A stretch of 64,000 nt of DNA, from contig NZ_CP087715.1 of the NCBI RefSeq assembly GCF_020991125.1, forward strand, positions 1,577,501-1,641,500. Reading direction: 5' to 3'. The notes beneath the pieces were generated by a model. The model was not told where the DNA came from. It did not search any database and worked only from the letters and a program-made list of their open reading frames with translations. This document shows positions 7,596 through 17,317 of this stretch, piece after piece; within the stretch, counting starts at the first letter, position 1; each line of letters starts with the position of its first letter. Origin of the DNA: Microbulbifer celer. GTDB lineage: Bacteria; Pseudomonadota; Gammaproteobacteria; Pseudomonadales; Cellvibrionaceae. Position numbers and translations under genes: made by a program.

Positions 7596-10500
7596 TTACT
7601 GAGCGGGGAGCTCGGCCAAGTGCTGCAGTAGCGGGAAATAGAGGGCGCAGCGGATGGATCTTTCTCCGCGCTGGTAGAACAGGCGGCGGTAGTTTTCCAG
7701 TTGGCCGCGGTACTTTTCCAGCTGGTGCTCGATGAAGGTCTCCAGTGGTTCCTCTGCGGCGGGTTCTGCGGTTTTGTAGTCGATGATCCAGCGGGTGCCT
7801 TCAGCATCAATGAAGGTGCGATCGACAATATTGCGACGCAGCTCGCGGCCGCCGCTGTGGAGTTCCAGCTCTGCGGCGCTGTCCTGGTGGTTGGCGTCCA
7901 GTAGCCAGCGGCCGGTCTCGCAGTTGAGGGTGCGCAATACGGACTGTTCCACCTTCTCCAATGCCTTCTCCAGCGTGCCGCCGTTCAGCCCGGCCTGAGT
8001 CAGTCGCAATTGCCACAGGGGAGTGAGCTCCTGCATCAATTGATCTGGCGCGGTAGCCAGTCGTTCGGGAGATTCGGTGAGGGTTGCCAGTGTCTCGTGG
8101 GCGACGGTGCCGGCGTGGCGGTACCAGCGTTGATGTACCTGGCCAAGTTCCGGCAGGTTGGCTTCCTCGTCGTCCTTCCGGTGAAAGTCTCCCATGCGGT
8201 AGCGGGCGAGATATTCCTGGCGCGGGTGTGCCGGCGTTTGCCATTGTTGCGGCAGGTGCAGCAGGTAGCTGCGGTCCTGTACCTCCGCCTGTTGTGCGGG
8301 GGCCTCTGCTTCCAGCCAGTGGCACCAGGGGCTTTCACTATTTTCCAGCACGGTGGACCAGATGCTGGCCAGCAGGGAAGCGCTGCCGGGAGCTTTGAAA
8401 TCTTCGTTTTTCTTGTCCGAGGATTTCACACACGCCAGCAGGTGCAGGGAGTGGATTGCGCGGGTGCAGCCGACGTAGAGCAGGCGCGTGCCTTCCAGGC
8501 GTTCCCGTTCACTGTTGTCGTGTTTGACGTAGGCGTACAGCGGGTCTTTACCGCTGCGGGGGCTTTTGGGGGCGAGCAGAAAGCGGGTATCCGCGTCGCT
8601 GTTGAGCCAGGTACACCAGCGCAGTAGCTGATCGCTGCCACCGCCGCCGCCGGATTTGTCGAGGCCCGGGATCAGTACGTGATCGAACTCCAGGCCTTTG
8701 GATTTGTGAATGGTCATTACCTGTACCCGCGCTTCCTGGGTGGGGCGGGCGAAGAGTTTTTCCAGTGCCTGTTCGAACGCAGGCCAGTCACTGATACTGC
8801 CGCCCTGATCGTATTTTTCCAGCAGCTGGAAAAAGTCGGCGGCGTTACTCAATTCGCGTTTGTCCGCAACGGTGGCAGGGCCACCGAGGGCGAGCCACAG
8901 GCCTTCGACCCACACCCGTAAAGGTTTGCGTCCGCGTTCCTGCCAGCATTGCAGCAACTGTGGTGCACAGCGTTGCAGGCGCTGACGGCCGGCTTCACTG
9001 AGGGGTTCTACGGCATCGAGGTCACGCAGGGTATTGAGGATCGGTGCCAACTTGGGATCGCGGGGGCTTTGCTCTTCAATGTTGTGATTGGCCACGGCGT
9101 ACAGGTCGGGCAGTGACAGGCCACACCAGGGCGCGCGCAGGATGGCGAGCCAGCTGATGCGGTCGCTCGGGTCCTGTAAGGCGCGGGTCAGGCTCAACAG
9201 GTCCAATACCACCATTTTACTGGCCAGTGGCGCCAGGTCCTGGGCCTGGTAGGCGATACCGGCACGGGTCAGTGCGGGCAGGATTTGTTGCAGGTGTTTT
9301 TTGTTGCGCACCAGTACCGCGATGCTGTCTTCTGGCGCTTTGGCTTGCAGGCCCTGAATGATCTCCACCGCCTGTTCCGCTTCCTGCAGGCGTTCGCTGT
9401 CATCCACACAGCCGTAAAAACTGACCGGTTCGCCGTCCCAGCTGCGGGGCTTGAAGGCGACGGAATCCAGATAACGCACCGCGCCGCGGCTGATATTGTC
9501 CCGCGGCGGGAAGGCGCGCAGGAAAGTGTGATTGACCCAGTCCACTACTGCGGTGCTGGAGCGGAAGTTGACCTGCAGGTTGAGTGGCGTCAGGGCTAGT
9601 TCGCCGATGCCTTCGTTGCGCGCGTCGAGAAAGATCCCCACGTTGGCGTTGCGGAAGCCGTAACAGGACTGCATGCCGTCGCCGACGATAAACAGGCTGC
9701 GCCCGTCATCGGGTTCCCAGCCGGCGGTGAGTTTATGCAACAGTTCCAGCTGCAGCTGGGAGGTATCCTGAAATTCGTCCACCAGAATATGCTGAATCTG
9801 TACGTCCAGCTTGAGTGCGACGTCCGTGGGGGCGTCGCTGTCTCCGAGGGCAACCAGTGCGGCCTGGGAAATTTCGGTGAAATCGGTGCTGCCCAGTTGC
9901 TGGAATACCAGTTTCAGTTCCGCGACCAGTAGCGGCAGAACGCGCGCGAGGGATCTGAGAATCTGCCATTGGCTGTCACTCATGCCGGCGGGCAGGGTGC
10001 GCACTTCGGCAATGATCTGCAGTAGTTCTGTGTTGTCCCTGATGTCTTCCAGCAGTGCGGTCATGCGCTCTTTCTGCGCCTTTGCCCGCTCCGGATCAGG
10101 AGACTTCTTGTCTGCCGCTGGAAAGCCGATGGTTTTGGTGACGGACTTGCGAAAAGTGCCTGTGCCGGTGGCCAGCAGTTCCGCCAGTGCCAGCCACTGT
10201 GGTAGCCCTTGATCACTACAGGGGGGGAGGGCGCTGATGCCGGCGAGGTTGCTGACAATATGTTCCGGCTTTTCTTTCTGCAGGTTGTTGCCGGCGTAGT
10301 CCGCCAGTTGCAGCAGTTCTCCGGCGAAGGTGCCGAGGCTATTCTGGAATGCGGTCAGCTGCTGTTCGATCAGTTCTTCGATGACGAAGGTGAAGTAGTC
10401 TTCTGCCTCGGAGTTATGGACCGAGAGCAGCGGCTCCAGCCACTGTTCGCGTTTTTCCAGCAAGGTTTTCAGCAAGTCGCTGACTTCTGGCAGGTTGTTG

Positions 10501-11051
10501 TCCAGGTGCAGCAGCAGGCGGCCGAGGTCTTCGTCCAGTTGTTCCTGTTCAAGTTTTTTCAGCAGGTTGGCGATGGCCATTTCGTAGGCGATGGCGGGCT
10601 GATCCAGTGGTTCACCGGGGGCGCCGAGGCCGCTGTCGATGGGCAGTTGGCTGGCGATGTTGCGGCAGAGGCCGTCGATGGTCTGGATACGCAGGCGTTG
10701 CGGGCTTTGCAGCAGGTGCCACTGGTGTTGCTGGTCGTGGGCCAACAGGTTGCGGGCCAGTTGCCAGGTGATTCTGGCGTGGGGGGTTTCCGGTTCGGGG
10801 TTGTCGCGGGCATCCAGTAGTGCGTCGAGAAGGCGTTCGCGCATTTCGCCGGCGGCTTTGCGGGTGAAAGTGATGGCGAGAACTTCTTCTGGTTGCTGGC
10901 AGGCGCTGAGGAGTTTTAACAGGCGCTGGGTAAGCAGGCCGGTTTTGCCGGAGCCGGCGGGCGCGGAGACGGCAAAGCTCTGGGTAATGTCCAGGGCTTC
11001 TTTTCGTTGCTCGGCGTCTACTGGGGTGTTTGTGTTTGCCGCGTTTGTCAT
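7596..11051 (-). CDS. UvrD-type helicase/nuclease, AddA-like subunit
   Basis: 1151 residues. Superfamily 1 helicase motifs in order: Walker A SAPAGSGKTGLL (~30), LAITFTRKAAGEMR, VDEFQDTSQLQ (motif II), NFRSST, VMTIHKSKGLEFDHV and LLYVGCTRA (motif VI). The C terminus carries a RecB-like nuclease motif, WIIDYKTAEPA (~1095). The layout matches AddA/RecB-type subunits that unwind and resect double-strand breaks for RecA loading. It follows the AddB-like gene on the same strand across a 220-base spacer holding a large palindrome. It is not E. coli-type RecB, and no recC or recD is adjacent. Confidence 0.9.
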   Translation of the reverse strand: MTNAANTNTPVDAEQRKEALDITQSFAVSAPAGSGKTGLLTQRLLKLLSACQQPEEVLAITFTRKAAGEMRERLLDALLDARDNPEPETPHARITWQLARNLLAHDQQHQWHLLQSPQRLRIQTIDGLCRNIASQLPIDSGLGAPGEPLDQPAIAYEMAIANLLKKLEQEQLDEDLGRLLLHLDNNLPEVSDLLKTLLEKREQWLEPLLSVHNSEAEDYFTFVIEELIEQQLTAFQNSLGTFAGELLQLADYAGNNLQKEKPEHIVSNLAGISALPPCSDQGLPQWLALAELLATGTGTFRKSVTKTIGFPAADKKSPDPERAKAQKERMTALLEDIRDNTELLQIIAEVRTLPAGMSDSQWQILRSLARVLPLLVAELKLVFQQLGSTDFTEISQAALVALGDSDAPTDVALKLDVQIQHILVDEFQDTSQLQLELLHKLTAGWEPDDGRSLFIVGDGMQSCYGFRNANVGIFLDARNEGIGELALTPLNLQVNFRSSTAVVDWVNHTFLRAFPPRDNISRGAVRYLDSVAFKPRSWDGEPVSFYGCVDDSERLQEAEQAVEIIQGLQAKAPEDSIAVLVRNKKHLQQILPALTRAGIAYQAQDLAPLASKMVVLDLLSLTRALQDPSDRISWLAILRAPWCGLSLPDLYAVANHNIEEQSPRDPKLAPILNTLRDLDAVEPLSEAGRQRLQRCAPQLLQCWQERGRKPLRVWVEGLWLALGGPATVADKRELSNAADFFQLLEKYDQGGSISDWPAFEQALEKLFARPTQEARVQVMTIHKSKGLEFDHVLIPGLDKSGGGGGSDQLLRWCTWLNSDADTRFLLAPKSPRSGKDPLYAYVKHDNSERERLEGTRLLYVGCTRAIHSLHLLACVKSSDKKNEDFKAPGSASLLASIWSTVLENSESPWCHWLEAEAPAQQAEVQDRSYLLHLPQQWQTPAHPRQEYLARYRMGDFHRKDDEEANLPELGQVHQRWYRHAGTVAHETLATLTESPERLATAPDQLMQELTPLWQLRLTQAGLNGGTLEKALEKVEQSVLRTLNCETGRWLLDANHQDSAAELELHSGGRELRRNIVDRTFIDAEGTRWIIDYKTAEPAAEEPLETFIEHQLEKYRGQLENYRRLFYQRGERSIRCALYFPLLQHLAELPAQ

Positions 11052-11112
11052 TTCGTCAGGTCTTCAGTGTCGGGCCCCGGTACCACGGTGGTCGGAACTT
11101 GGTCCGGTGGCG

Positions 11113-11222
11113 GCAAAGCACCGGGTATAGGTTTTCAAGACCGCTATGGATACATCCCTGTACGCTGCGTCGGCGACGTCCCTGTCGCCGACGCTCTTGA
11201 AAACCTATACCCGGCACTTTGC
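11113..11222. repeat. Large nested palindromic element, copy A
   Basis: The outer arms 11121-11140 and 11195-11214 are a perfect 20-base inverted repeat, extended outward after two mismatches by GGCAAAG/CTTTGCC. Inside is a second perfect 11-base stem (11167-11177 with 11184-11194) closed by GTCCCT, and a short TACA-TCCC-TGTA hairpin at 11151-11162. It occupies most of the spacer between the AddB-like and AddA-like genes. Its arm (CCGGGTATAG...CAAGA) and TCCC-loop hairpins resemble the element at 17801-17927, which points to one repeat family. Confidence 0.85.
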
Positions 11223-11270
11223 CTTCGATTTTTACATTGCTACTGCGTAGCTACGGTTAGCCTTCAGTTC

Positions 11271-13982
11271 TTACTGTCTTTCCGGCCAGCGGTTTAACGG
11301 CCAGAGGGATTTCTGGTTTTCGTTGTCTGCCGGGCGATCAAAAATCAGCGGGGCCTGGCCGGTGCGGTACTCGTCGGCGAGGCCTTCGAGTGCCTGCTGC
11401 CAGTGTTGTTTCAACTGGTCCCAGTGCACGATCTCCGGTTCCTGTTGTTTTGAAGCGCCTTTCTGCGCGTCAGCGACGAGCTTGATGCCGTTGATGGGCT
11501 GGGCGAGTTCGCCGCAGCCCTGGTATTTGCAGTCCCCGTTTTTTACCCCACCGAAGGCGATGGCTTTGGCCTGCGGGTGGAAGAGGGCGTAGAGGGGAAG
11601 CTGGGGTTCGCGGACGCGCGCCTGTAGCCAGTCGCTGAGTGAGGTCTGGCCGGTTTTGTAGTCGATCACCAGTTGTTCGCCATCGACGAGGGTATCCAGT
11701 CGGTCGAGGCGCAATGTGAAGGTGAGGCCTTGTAGAGTGACGGTGAGTTCGGATTCCACCTGACTGACGGTGAAAGCCGGACGTGCCTGTTCCAGGGGGA
11801 GCCATTGGTCGAAGATGGTTTTGAGCCGGGTTTGTTCCAGGGCCCAGAAGGCTTCGGGGAGTTCCGGGTGTTTTTTCTTGAGGCGACCGATGGCGGTGTC
11901 GATGCTGCTACTGATTTGCAGGTTGCGCTGTTCGTCGCCCATCGCGGCGAGGTTTTGCGAGTTTTCGCAATTGAGCCAGAAGGCGGCGAGCATTTCGTGG
12001 ATCAGGTTACCGCGTTCCGCGGCACTGAGGCCGAGGCCCGGCTCGGAGAACTCTTCGGCCCCCAGGCGGTAGCGCAGTTGGGCGTTGAGCGGGCACAGGG
12101 CCTGGGCTTTGAGTACACCGGCGCCGCCGCGGACCTGGGCGCAGTCTGCGGGGCTGAGTGGGGGCAGTTCTCGGTCGTCGGTCTGTTCCAGAGTCGGGCC
12201 ATTTTCCAGTGCCTGGTAAAAATCGCTGATGGCGTCCTGGCCCAGCTGTTCGGCGGGTTGTGGAGCGCCGAACAGAGCGCTGAGGGATTGGCCGACGCCG
12301 TCTTCTTCGCAGGCGTAGCTGACGACGATTTCGCTGCTGGCGTTCATCAGGTCCTGGGTCAGTTCCTGGGCGAGCTTGAGTTCTCGCTCGGCACTGGCGC
12401 GGGGCATTTCCCAGTCTTTCTGCCACTGTACCGGCAGCATGGGATTGGGGGATGGGGGCGGTGGCCACTGCTGCTGGCCGAAGCCTACCAGGCGGATGTG
12501 ATCAAAGGCGAGGCCGCCGGCTTCCAGTACGCCGAGAATCTGCAGCGGGCCGTCGCGGGTCTCTGCCTGGAACGGGGTGCGGCTGGCGATCTGTCGCAGC
12601 AATTGCAATGCTTTGGAAAGCGGTAGGCTGCCGGTGAATTCATTGAGGCCGGCGAAGTTTTCCAGTGCCTGTTCCCACAGCATAAGCTGCTGGTATTCCT
12701 GACTGTTGGGGTTGCGCTTGCCGGGCCATTGCAGGCGCGCGAGCAGTTCGGAGAAGCGCTGCGCCCAGATTTCTGCCGGCGCGCGCTGCCAGCGCCGGGC
12801 CCACTCCCCGAGTTGGTTCAGCTGTGCGGGCAGGGGACTTTCCGGGGCGATCTCGCTGGCGAGCTTTTCCGTGCAGGTGCACAGGATATTGCCGGGGACT
12901 TCCCGTAACTCCTGTTTTTGCAGACGGCGAAAGAGGGCGCTGCGCAGGTGTTGTTCCTCGTTGCTGTCGTCGCCCCAGAATGGCGAGAACAGCAGATTGC
13001 GTAACTGGCTGTAATCGAATTTGTCGCGCAGGGTTTCCAGTAACTGCAGGGTGGCGGCACCTACCGGGGTCTTGGCGAGCGGGGTACCGGCTGAGAAGTT
13101 AAATGGCAGGGTATAGGCCGCTTGCGCCGGGGCCAGCCACTGGGGTTCCAGAACACGGGCAAATACCTGTTCCACCAGGGGGCGGCATTGGCCGAGGTTG
13201 TTCACCACAATACCGACACTGTTGTCCGGATTCTGCGCGAGCTTTTGCGCGGCCCAGCGCGCGGCCTGTTGCAGTTCTTCTTCCAGATTGTGGCAACGTG
13301 CAACCTGGATCTTCGCTTGGTCTTTTTCCGGAATAGGATAGCGCTGCAGCGATTCTGTAGCGCTGGCAAAGATGCGATCCGTGAGAGGGGAATTCTGCAC
13401 GAAGCCCGCGAGTGATATCTGCGGCAATTTCGCAAGTTGCCCTTCGTCAAACGCGCGCGCGATCAGCAGGTCGCGCTGGTCCGGGGTGATGGCGTTGCGC
13501 TGTTGCAACTGTTGCTGGAACAGCGGTAATACCTGGAACAACGGATAGTCGCCTGCCTGCAGACCGATCTTTTCCCAGTGTGGTGCCAGCGCTTCGTCGG
13601 CGGCTGTGAGGTCTTCAACTTTCAGCCACTGAATCAGTTGCGACAGCGCCGTGTCGCAATTGCCGGCGAGCAGCTGGGTGTTGATCAGCCCTTTGTCCAG
13701 CGTGTCTTCCACACACTGCTGCCACAGCAGTTGCCGCTGCTCGCGGTTCAGTACCCTGCACATGGCCGGTTGCCACTGTTTCTGCTGCAGTGTAAACCAG
13801 AGTGTATCCAGCCAGCCCTGCAGGGATTCCACGGCCGGCGGCGCCCAGTTTTTATTCGCCTGCTGGCTGGTGCCGAACACCTGCTGGCAGCGGTTGCGCA
13901 GGCGGTTGGTGGGTGTGAGCAGCAGACCGCCCTCGGGCAGCTGGTCGAGAATGTGCAGCAGGGGGAATGCGGGTTGCAGCAT
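11271..13982 (-). CDS. AddB-like PD-(D/E)XK nuclease, probable DNA repair protein
   Basis: 903 residues, the size of the 'probable DNA repair protein' family related to AddB (TIGR03623 as I recall it). The N-terminal half is an inactivated helicase-like region: TPTNRLRNRCQQVF stands where a Walker motif would be, and GVLEAGGLAFDHIRLVGFGQQQWPP is a helicase-like segment. The C-terminal nuclease has LRLDRLDTLVDGEQLVIDYKTG, with the catalytic D...DYK pattern, followed by QLPLYALFHP. Cysteines at ~630 (ALCPLNAQ) and near 830 (GDCKYQGCGEL) could form part of an iron-sulfur site as in AddB, but this is unproven. It is upstream of, and probably partners, the AddA-like gene. Confidence 0.85.
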   Translation of the reverse strand: MLQPAFPLLHILDQLPEGGLLLTPTNRLRNRCQQVFGTSQQANKNWAPPAVESLQGWLDTLWFTLQQKQWQPAMCRVLNREQRQLLWQQCVEDTLDKGLINTQLLAGNCDTALSQLIQWLKVEDLTAADEALAPHWEKIGLQAGDYPLFQVLPLFQQQLQQRNAITPDQRDLLIARAFDEGQLAKLPQISLAGFVQNSPLTDRIFASATESLQRYPIPEKDQAKIQVARCHNLEEELQQAARWAAQKLAQNPDNSVGIVVNNLGQCRPLVEQVFARVLEPQWLAPAQAAYTLPFNFSAGTPLAKTPVGAATLQLLETLRDKFDYSQLRNLLFSPFWGDDSNEEQHLRSALFRRLQKQELREVPGNILCTCTEKLASEIAPESPLPAQLNQLGEWARRWQRAPAEIWAQRFSELLARLQWPGKRNPNSQEYQQLMLWEQALENFAGLNEFTGSLPLSKALQLLRQIASRTPFQAETRDGPLQILGVLEAGGLAFDHIRLVGFGQQQWPPPPSPNPMLPVQWQKDWEMPRASAERELKLAQELTQDLMNASSEIVVSYACEEDGVGQSLSALFGAPQPAEQLGQDAISDFYQALENGPTLEQTDDRELPPLSPADCAQVRGGAGVLKAQALCPLNAQLRYRLGAEEFSEPGLGLSAAERGNLIHEMLAAFWLNCENSQNLAAMGDEQRNLQISSSIDTAIGRLKKKHPELPEAFWALEQTRLKTIFDQWLPLEQARPAFTVSQVESELTVTLQGLTFTLRLDRLDTLVDGEQLVIDYKTGQTSLSDWLQARVREPQLPLYALFHPQAKAIAFGGVKNGDCKYQGCGELAQPINGIKLVADAQKGASKQQEPEIVHWDQLKQHWQQALEGLADEYRTGQAPLIFDRPADNENQKSLWPLNRWPERQ

Positions 13983-14047
13983 GGAGACGTCTGGTTATTT
14001 GCGTTGTGTTTGTTGCATCGTGGTAGGGCGTGAGCGCGCCGTCGATG

Positions 14048-14923
14048 TCACAGTCTAACCGGGATAACGGCACTGCGGTAATCCGGGGTGAACTCGGAAA
14101 AGGCGCGGAGGATGGTTTCCCGATGGTCGTCGCTGCTGGTGAGTAACTGGCTGCTGTCAGGCGTGTTCGGCAATGTGATATCCAGTTCATCCAGCCACCA
14201 GCGTACGCGACGGGCAATGGCATCGCCGGAATCCAGCCAGGTAAGGGCGCGTGGGGAAGCCGCGGCGAGCTCCTCGCGCAACAGCGGGAAGTGGGTGCAG
14301 GCGAGTACCGCGGTGTCGACGATATCACCGCCGGGGGCATCAAAAATCCGTTCGATCACCGGCGCCAGATCGGCGGCGCTGATGTGCTCTCCGCGGAGCT
14401 TGGCTTCCGCCAGCGCCACCAGTTCCGGTGCCGGCACATTGATCACCTGATGACCATTGGCAAACTGGTCGATCAGCTCACGGGTGTAGTGACGGTTGAC
14501 GGTGCCCTCGGTGGCGATCAGTGCGATGGTGCCGGAGCGGCTGCCGGCGGCGGCGGGTTTGATGGCGGGCACCACGCCGACTACGGGCTGCTTGAGTACT
14601 TCTCGCAGTGGCGGTAATGCCAGGGTGCTGGCGGTGTTACAGCCCACCACCAATATATCGGCCTCGCACGTGGCCATCATGGTGCTGGCCACCTCGACAA
14701 TACGCGGGCGCAGCATCTCCTCGGATTTTGTGCCGTAGGGATAGAAGCCATTGTCGATGCCGAAATGCAACGTCAGGCCGGGGATCTGACGGCGGATCTC
14801 CCGCGCGATGCTGATGGCTCCCACCCCTGAATCGAATATCAATACAGAGGGTGCCTTGTTAGAATGGCGGCTTCCTGATGGCATGTAACAGGCTGTCTCC
14901 CGAAGCGGATTTGCGAACGGCAA
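14048..14923 (-). CDS. murI: Glutamate racemase
   Basis: 291 residues. It interconverts L- and D-glutamate to supply D-Glu for peptidoglycan. The two catalytic cysteines are in VGCNTAST (~97) and LACTHFPLL (~208), each in the expected motif, with IFDSGVGAISI at the N terminus and ATEGTVNRHYT in the middle. The first ~25 residues are extra compared with many homologues, and a later start near the APSVLIFDSG segment is possible. It is divergent from rmuC, whose start is 46 bases away, so both promoters are compressed into that space or lie inside the coding regions. Confidence 0.95.
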   Translation of the reverse strand: MPFANPLRETACYMPSGSRHSNKAPSVLIFDSGVGAISIAREIRRQIPGLTLHFGIDNGFYPYGTKSEEMLRPRIVEVASTMMATCEADILVVGCNTASTLALPPLREVLKQPVVGVVPAIKPAAAGSRSGTIALIATEGTVNRHYTRELIDQFANGHQVINVPAPELVALAEAKLRGEHISAADLAPVIERIFDAPGGDIVDTAVLACTHFPLLREELAAASPRALTWLDSGDAIARRVRWWLDELDITLPNTPDSSQLLTSSDDHRETILRAFSEFTPDYRSAVIPVRL

Positions 14924-14968
14924 AGGATACCCCAGCCGGCGCTCTGTAATAAGTTTAAGTGATTTTTT

Positions 14969-16369
14969 ATGACCTGGTTCCCCCTGCAGATCTCCCTTGA
15001 ACAGTCGATCCTCGCCGGCGTAGTGCTGCTGGCGCTGTTGCTGCTGGTGTTCTGGGCGGGCAGGGCGCGTCTGGTCGGTCAGTTGCGGTCTTTACAGGCG
15101 GAGCAGCAGGTGCTGGATGCGCGGCTGCAAAGTGCCAGCGAGCGGGAAGCGCAGCAGGAGCTGGAGATCCAGCATCTGCGGGATGAGGTGTCCAGCAAGT
15201 CCCAGCAACTGGCGCGCTATCAGGTGCTGGTGGAGAAAAGCGAAGCCTCGCTGGCGGAGCAGAAGCAACAGCTGGAGCAGACCCGCACGGCCATGACCCA
15301 GCAGTTCGAGAATCTTGCCAACCGCATCTTCGAAGAGAAGCAGCAGATGTTTGTGCGCCGCAGCGAAGACAGTCTGCGCAAGAGCCTGGACCCGCTGGAG
15401 CGTCAGCTGGGGGATTTCCGCAAGCGGGTAGAGCATGTCTACGATCAGGAAAACCGCGAGCGCGGCAGCCTCATGGGGCAGATCAAGGCGCTGCGGGAGC
15501 AGACCCAGCGCATCAGTGACGAGGCCCTGAATCTGACTTCCGCTCTCAAGGGCGACCGCAAGATTCAGGGCAACTGGGGCGAGGTGGTACTGGAGCGCCT
15601 GCTGGAAGAGTCCGGCCTGCAGAAGGGGCGCGAGTACGAAACCCAGGTCTCGTTTACCAGCGACGGCCGCCGCCGCCAGCCGGATGTGATCGTGCGCCTG
15701 CCGGAGAACAAGGACCTGATCATCGATTCCAAGGTCTCGCTGGTGGATTACGAACGCTATGCTTCCGCGGAGACCGACGAGGAGCGCACACAGGCCCTGA
15801 AGCAACACGTGAACTCTCTGCGCGCCCATATCACCGGCCTCAACAAGAAAGCCTACGAGCAGCTGGAAGGGGTGCGCACGCTGGATTTTGTATTCATCTT
15901 CGTACCCATCGAGGCAGCGTACATGCTGGCGATGCAGGCTGATCCGGAGCTGTTCCGCTTTGCCTATGAGAAACAGATTGTGCTGGTGAGCCCCACCAGC
16001 CTGATGGCCACACTGCGCACTGTGGAAAATATCTGGCGCTACGAAAAGCAGAACAAGAACGCGGAAAAGATCGCTGCGGAGGCGGGCAAACTGCACGACC
16101 AGTTTGCCCTGGTGCTGGAGTCTCTCGACAATCTCGGCAGCCGTATCCGCCAGGCGGACGAGGCCTTCCAGGAAACCTACAAACGTCTGGCCACCGGCCG
16201 CGGCAATGCGGTGAAACGGATCGACAGCCTGCGCAAGCTCGGAGCCAAGACCCGCAAACAGATTGCCGCGGACCTGCGGGAAAAAGCCGAAGACAGCCAC
16301 AAATTGCCCGGGCCCGATGCCGAGGATTCTGTGGAAGATGAAGTATCCACGGAAAGCGAAGCGGAATAA
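14969..16369 (+). CDS. rmuC: DNA recombination protein RmuC
   Basis: 466 residues. One N-terminal membrane segment (ILAGVVLLALLLLVFWAGRA, ~12-31) is followed by a long coiled coil (~35-150, rich in Gln/Glu repeats) and then the RmuC core: GNWGEVVLERLLEESGLQ, RRRQPDVIVRLPENKDLIID SKVS with the nuclease-like D...K arrangement, and FVFIFVPIEAAY. RmuC restricts DNA rearrangement at inverted repeats in E. coli and is thought to be a nuclease. It is followed after 3 bases by the AEC transporter gene, suggesting one transcript. Confidence 0.95.
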   Translation: MTWFPLQISLEQSILAGVVLLALLLLVFWAGRARLVGQLRSLQAEQQVLDARLQSASEREAQQELEIQHLRDEVSSKSQQLARYQVLVEKSEASLAEQKQQLEQTRTAMTQQFENLANRIFEEKQQMFVRRSEDSLRKSLDPLERQLGDFRKRVEHVYDQENRERGSLMGQIKALREQTQRISDEALNLTSALKGDRKIQGNWGEVVLERLLEESGLQKGREYETQVSFTSDGRRRQPDVIVRLPENKDLIIDSKVSLVDYERYASAETDEERTQALKQHVNSLRAHITGLNKKAYEQLEGVRTLDFVFIFVPIEAAYMLAMQADPELFRFAYEKQIVLVSPTSLMATLRTVENIWRYEKQNKNAEKIAAEAGKLHDQFALVLESLDNLGSRIRQADEAFQETYKRLATGRGNAVKRIDSLRKLGAKTRKQIAADLREKAEDSHKLPGPDAEDSVEDEVSTESEAE

Positions 16370-16372
16370 TCC

Positions 16373-17317
16373 TTGGACGCCGTCGCTGAAACCTTTTCTT
16401 TTGCGCTCTCGGTTACTGCGCCGATTTTTCTTACCCTGCTGGTGGGCTACGGGCTGGCGCGGGTAAAGCTGCTCAGTGACTCTTTTGTGGACGATGCATC
16501 CAAGCTCGTTTTCCTGGTGACCCTGCCGGCGCTGTTGTTTTTCAACATCTTTGGCTCTGACGCCCGCTTGGGTGACGAGTGGCCGTTGTTGCTGGCGGGG
16601 CTGATCGGTACCGTACTGACGGTGCCGCTGGCCTGGGTGTTTGCAAGGCCACTCGAATACGGCGATCGCAGTGCGTTTATCCAAGGGGCTTTTCGCGGCA
16701 ACCTGGGCATTATCGGCCTTGCCTGGGCGGCCAATGCCTACGGCCCCCACGGGCTTGCCCAGGCCGCGCTGTTGATGGCGGTGATCACTATTTTCTATAA
16801 CGTCGCCGCTGTGTCACTGTTTGCGGTGTACAGCCAGAAAGCCAGGTTCAGCTGGAAGAAACTGGGCGTGGATATTCTGCGCAATCCGCTGATTGTGGCC
16901 ATCGTGCTGGCGTTGATCGCAAAGGGCGTGGGCCTCAAACTGCCGCAGATGATCGTGCAGACCGGGGATTATCTGGCCTCGGTAACTCTGCCGCTGGCGC
17001 TGTTGTGTATCGGTGCCAGCCTGGATCTCAGTATGCTCCGCCGCAGTTCATTTGGCGCGTTTGTAGCCAGTGGATTCAAACTGTTCGCGGTGCCGCTGGT
17101 ACTGCTCGGGGTGGGGTTCCTGTTTCAGCTGGATGGGCAGGCCATGGCCATCCTGTTTCTGCTCGCGGCTACGCCTACGGCGTCCGCCTCGTTTATCATG
17201 GCCCGCGCGCTCGGTGGCAACAGCCAGCTGGCAGCGAATATTATTGCCATTAGTACGCTATTTTCGATCGTTACCGCCAGTCTCGGGCTGGCGCTGTTGA
17301 AGGTATATCTCCCATGA
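16373..17317 (+). CDS. AEC family (auxin efflux carrier-like) permease
   Basis: 314 residues with about 10 membrane segments in two halves: SVTAPIFLTLLVGYGLARV at the start, LPALLFFNIFGSD, FRGNLGIIGLAWA, then the second half with PLALLCIGASLDLS and LAATPTASASFIMARALGG. The family moves small carboxylates or related solutes across the inner membrane. The start is TTG, three bases after the rmuC stop; no ATG fits the conserved N terminus. The stop overlaps the next gene's ATG by 4 bases, so translation of the two is probably coupled. Confidence 0.9.
   Translation: MDAVAETFSFALSVTAPIFLTLLVGYGLARVKLLSDSFVDDASKLVFLVTLPALLFFNIFGSDARLGDEWPLLLAGLIGTVLTVPLAWVFARPLEYGDRSAFIQGAFRGNLGIIGLAWAANAYGPHGLAQAALLMAVITIFYNVAAVSLFAVYSQKARFSWKKLGVDILRNPLIVAIVLALIAKGVGLKLPQMIVQTGDYLASVTLPLALLCIGASLDLSMLRRSSFGAFVASGFKLFAVPLVLLGVGFLFQLDGQAMAILFLLAATPTASASFIMARALGGNSQLAANIIAISTLFSIVTASLGLALLKVYLP

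Noticed and set aside
15092-16750. 552-residue open frame antisense to rmuC
   Set aside because: Low-complexity Leu/Gln-rich sequence mirroring the coiled-coil codons of rmuC; no family features.
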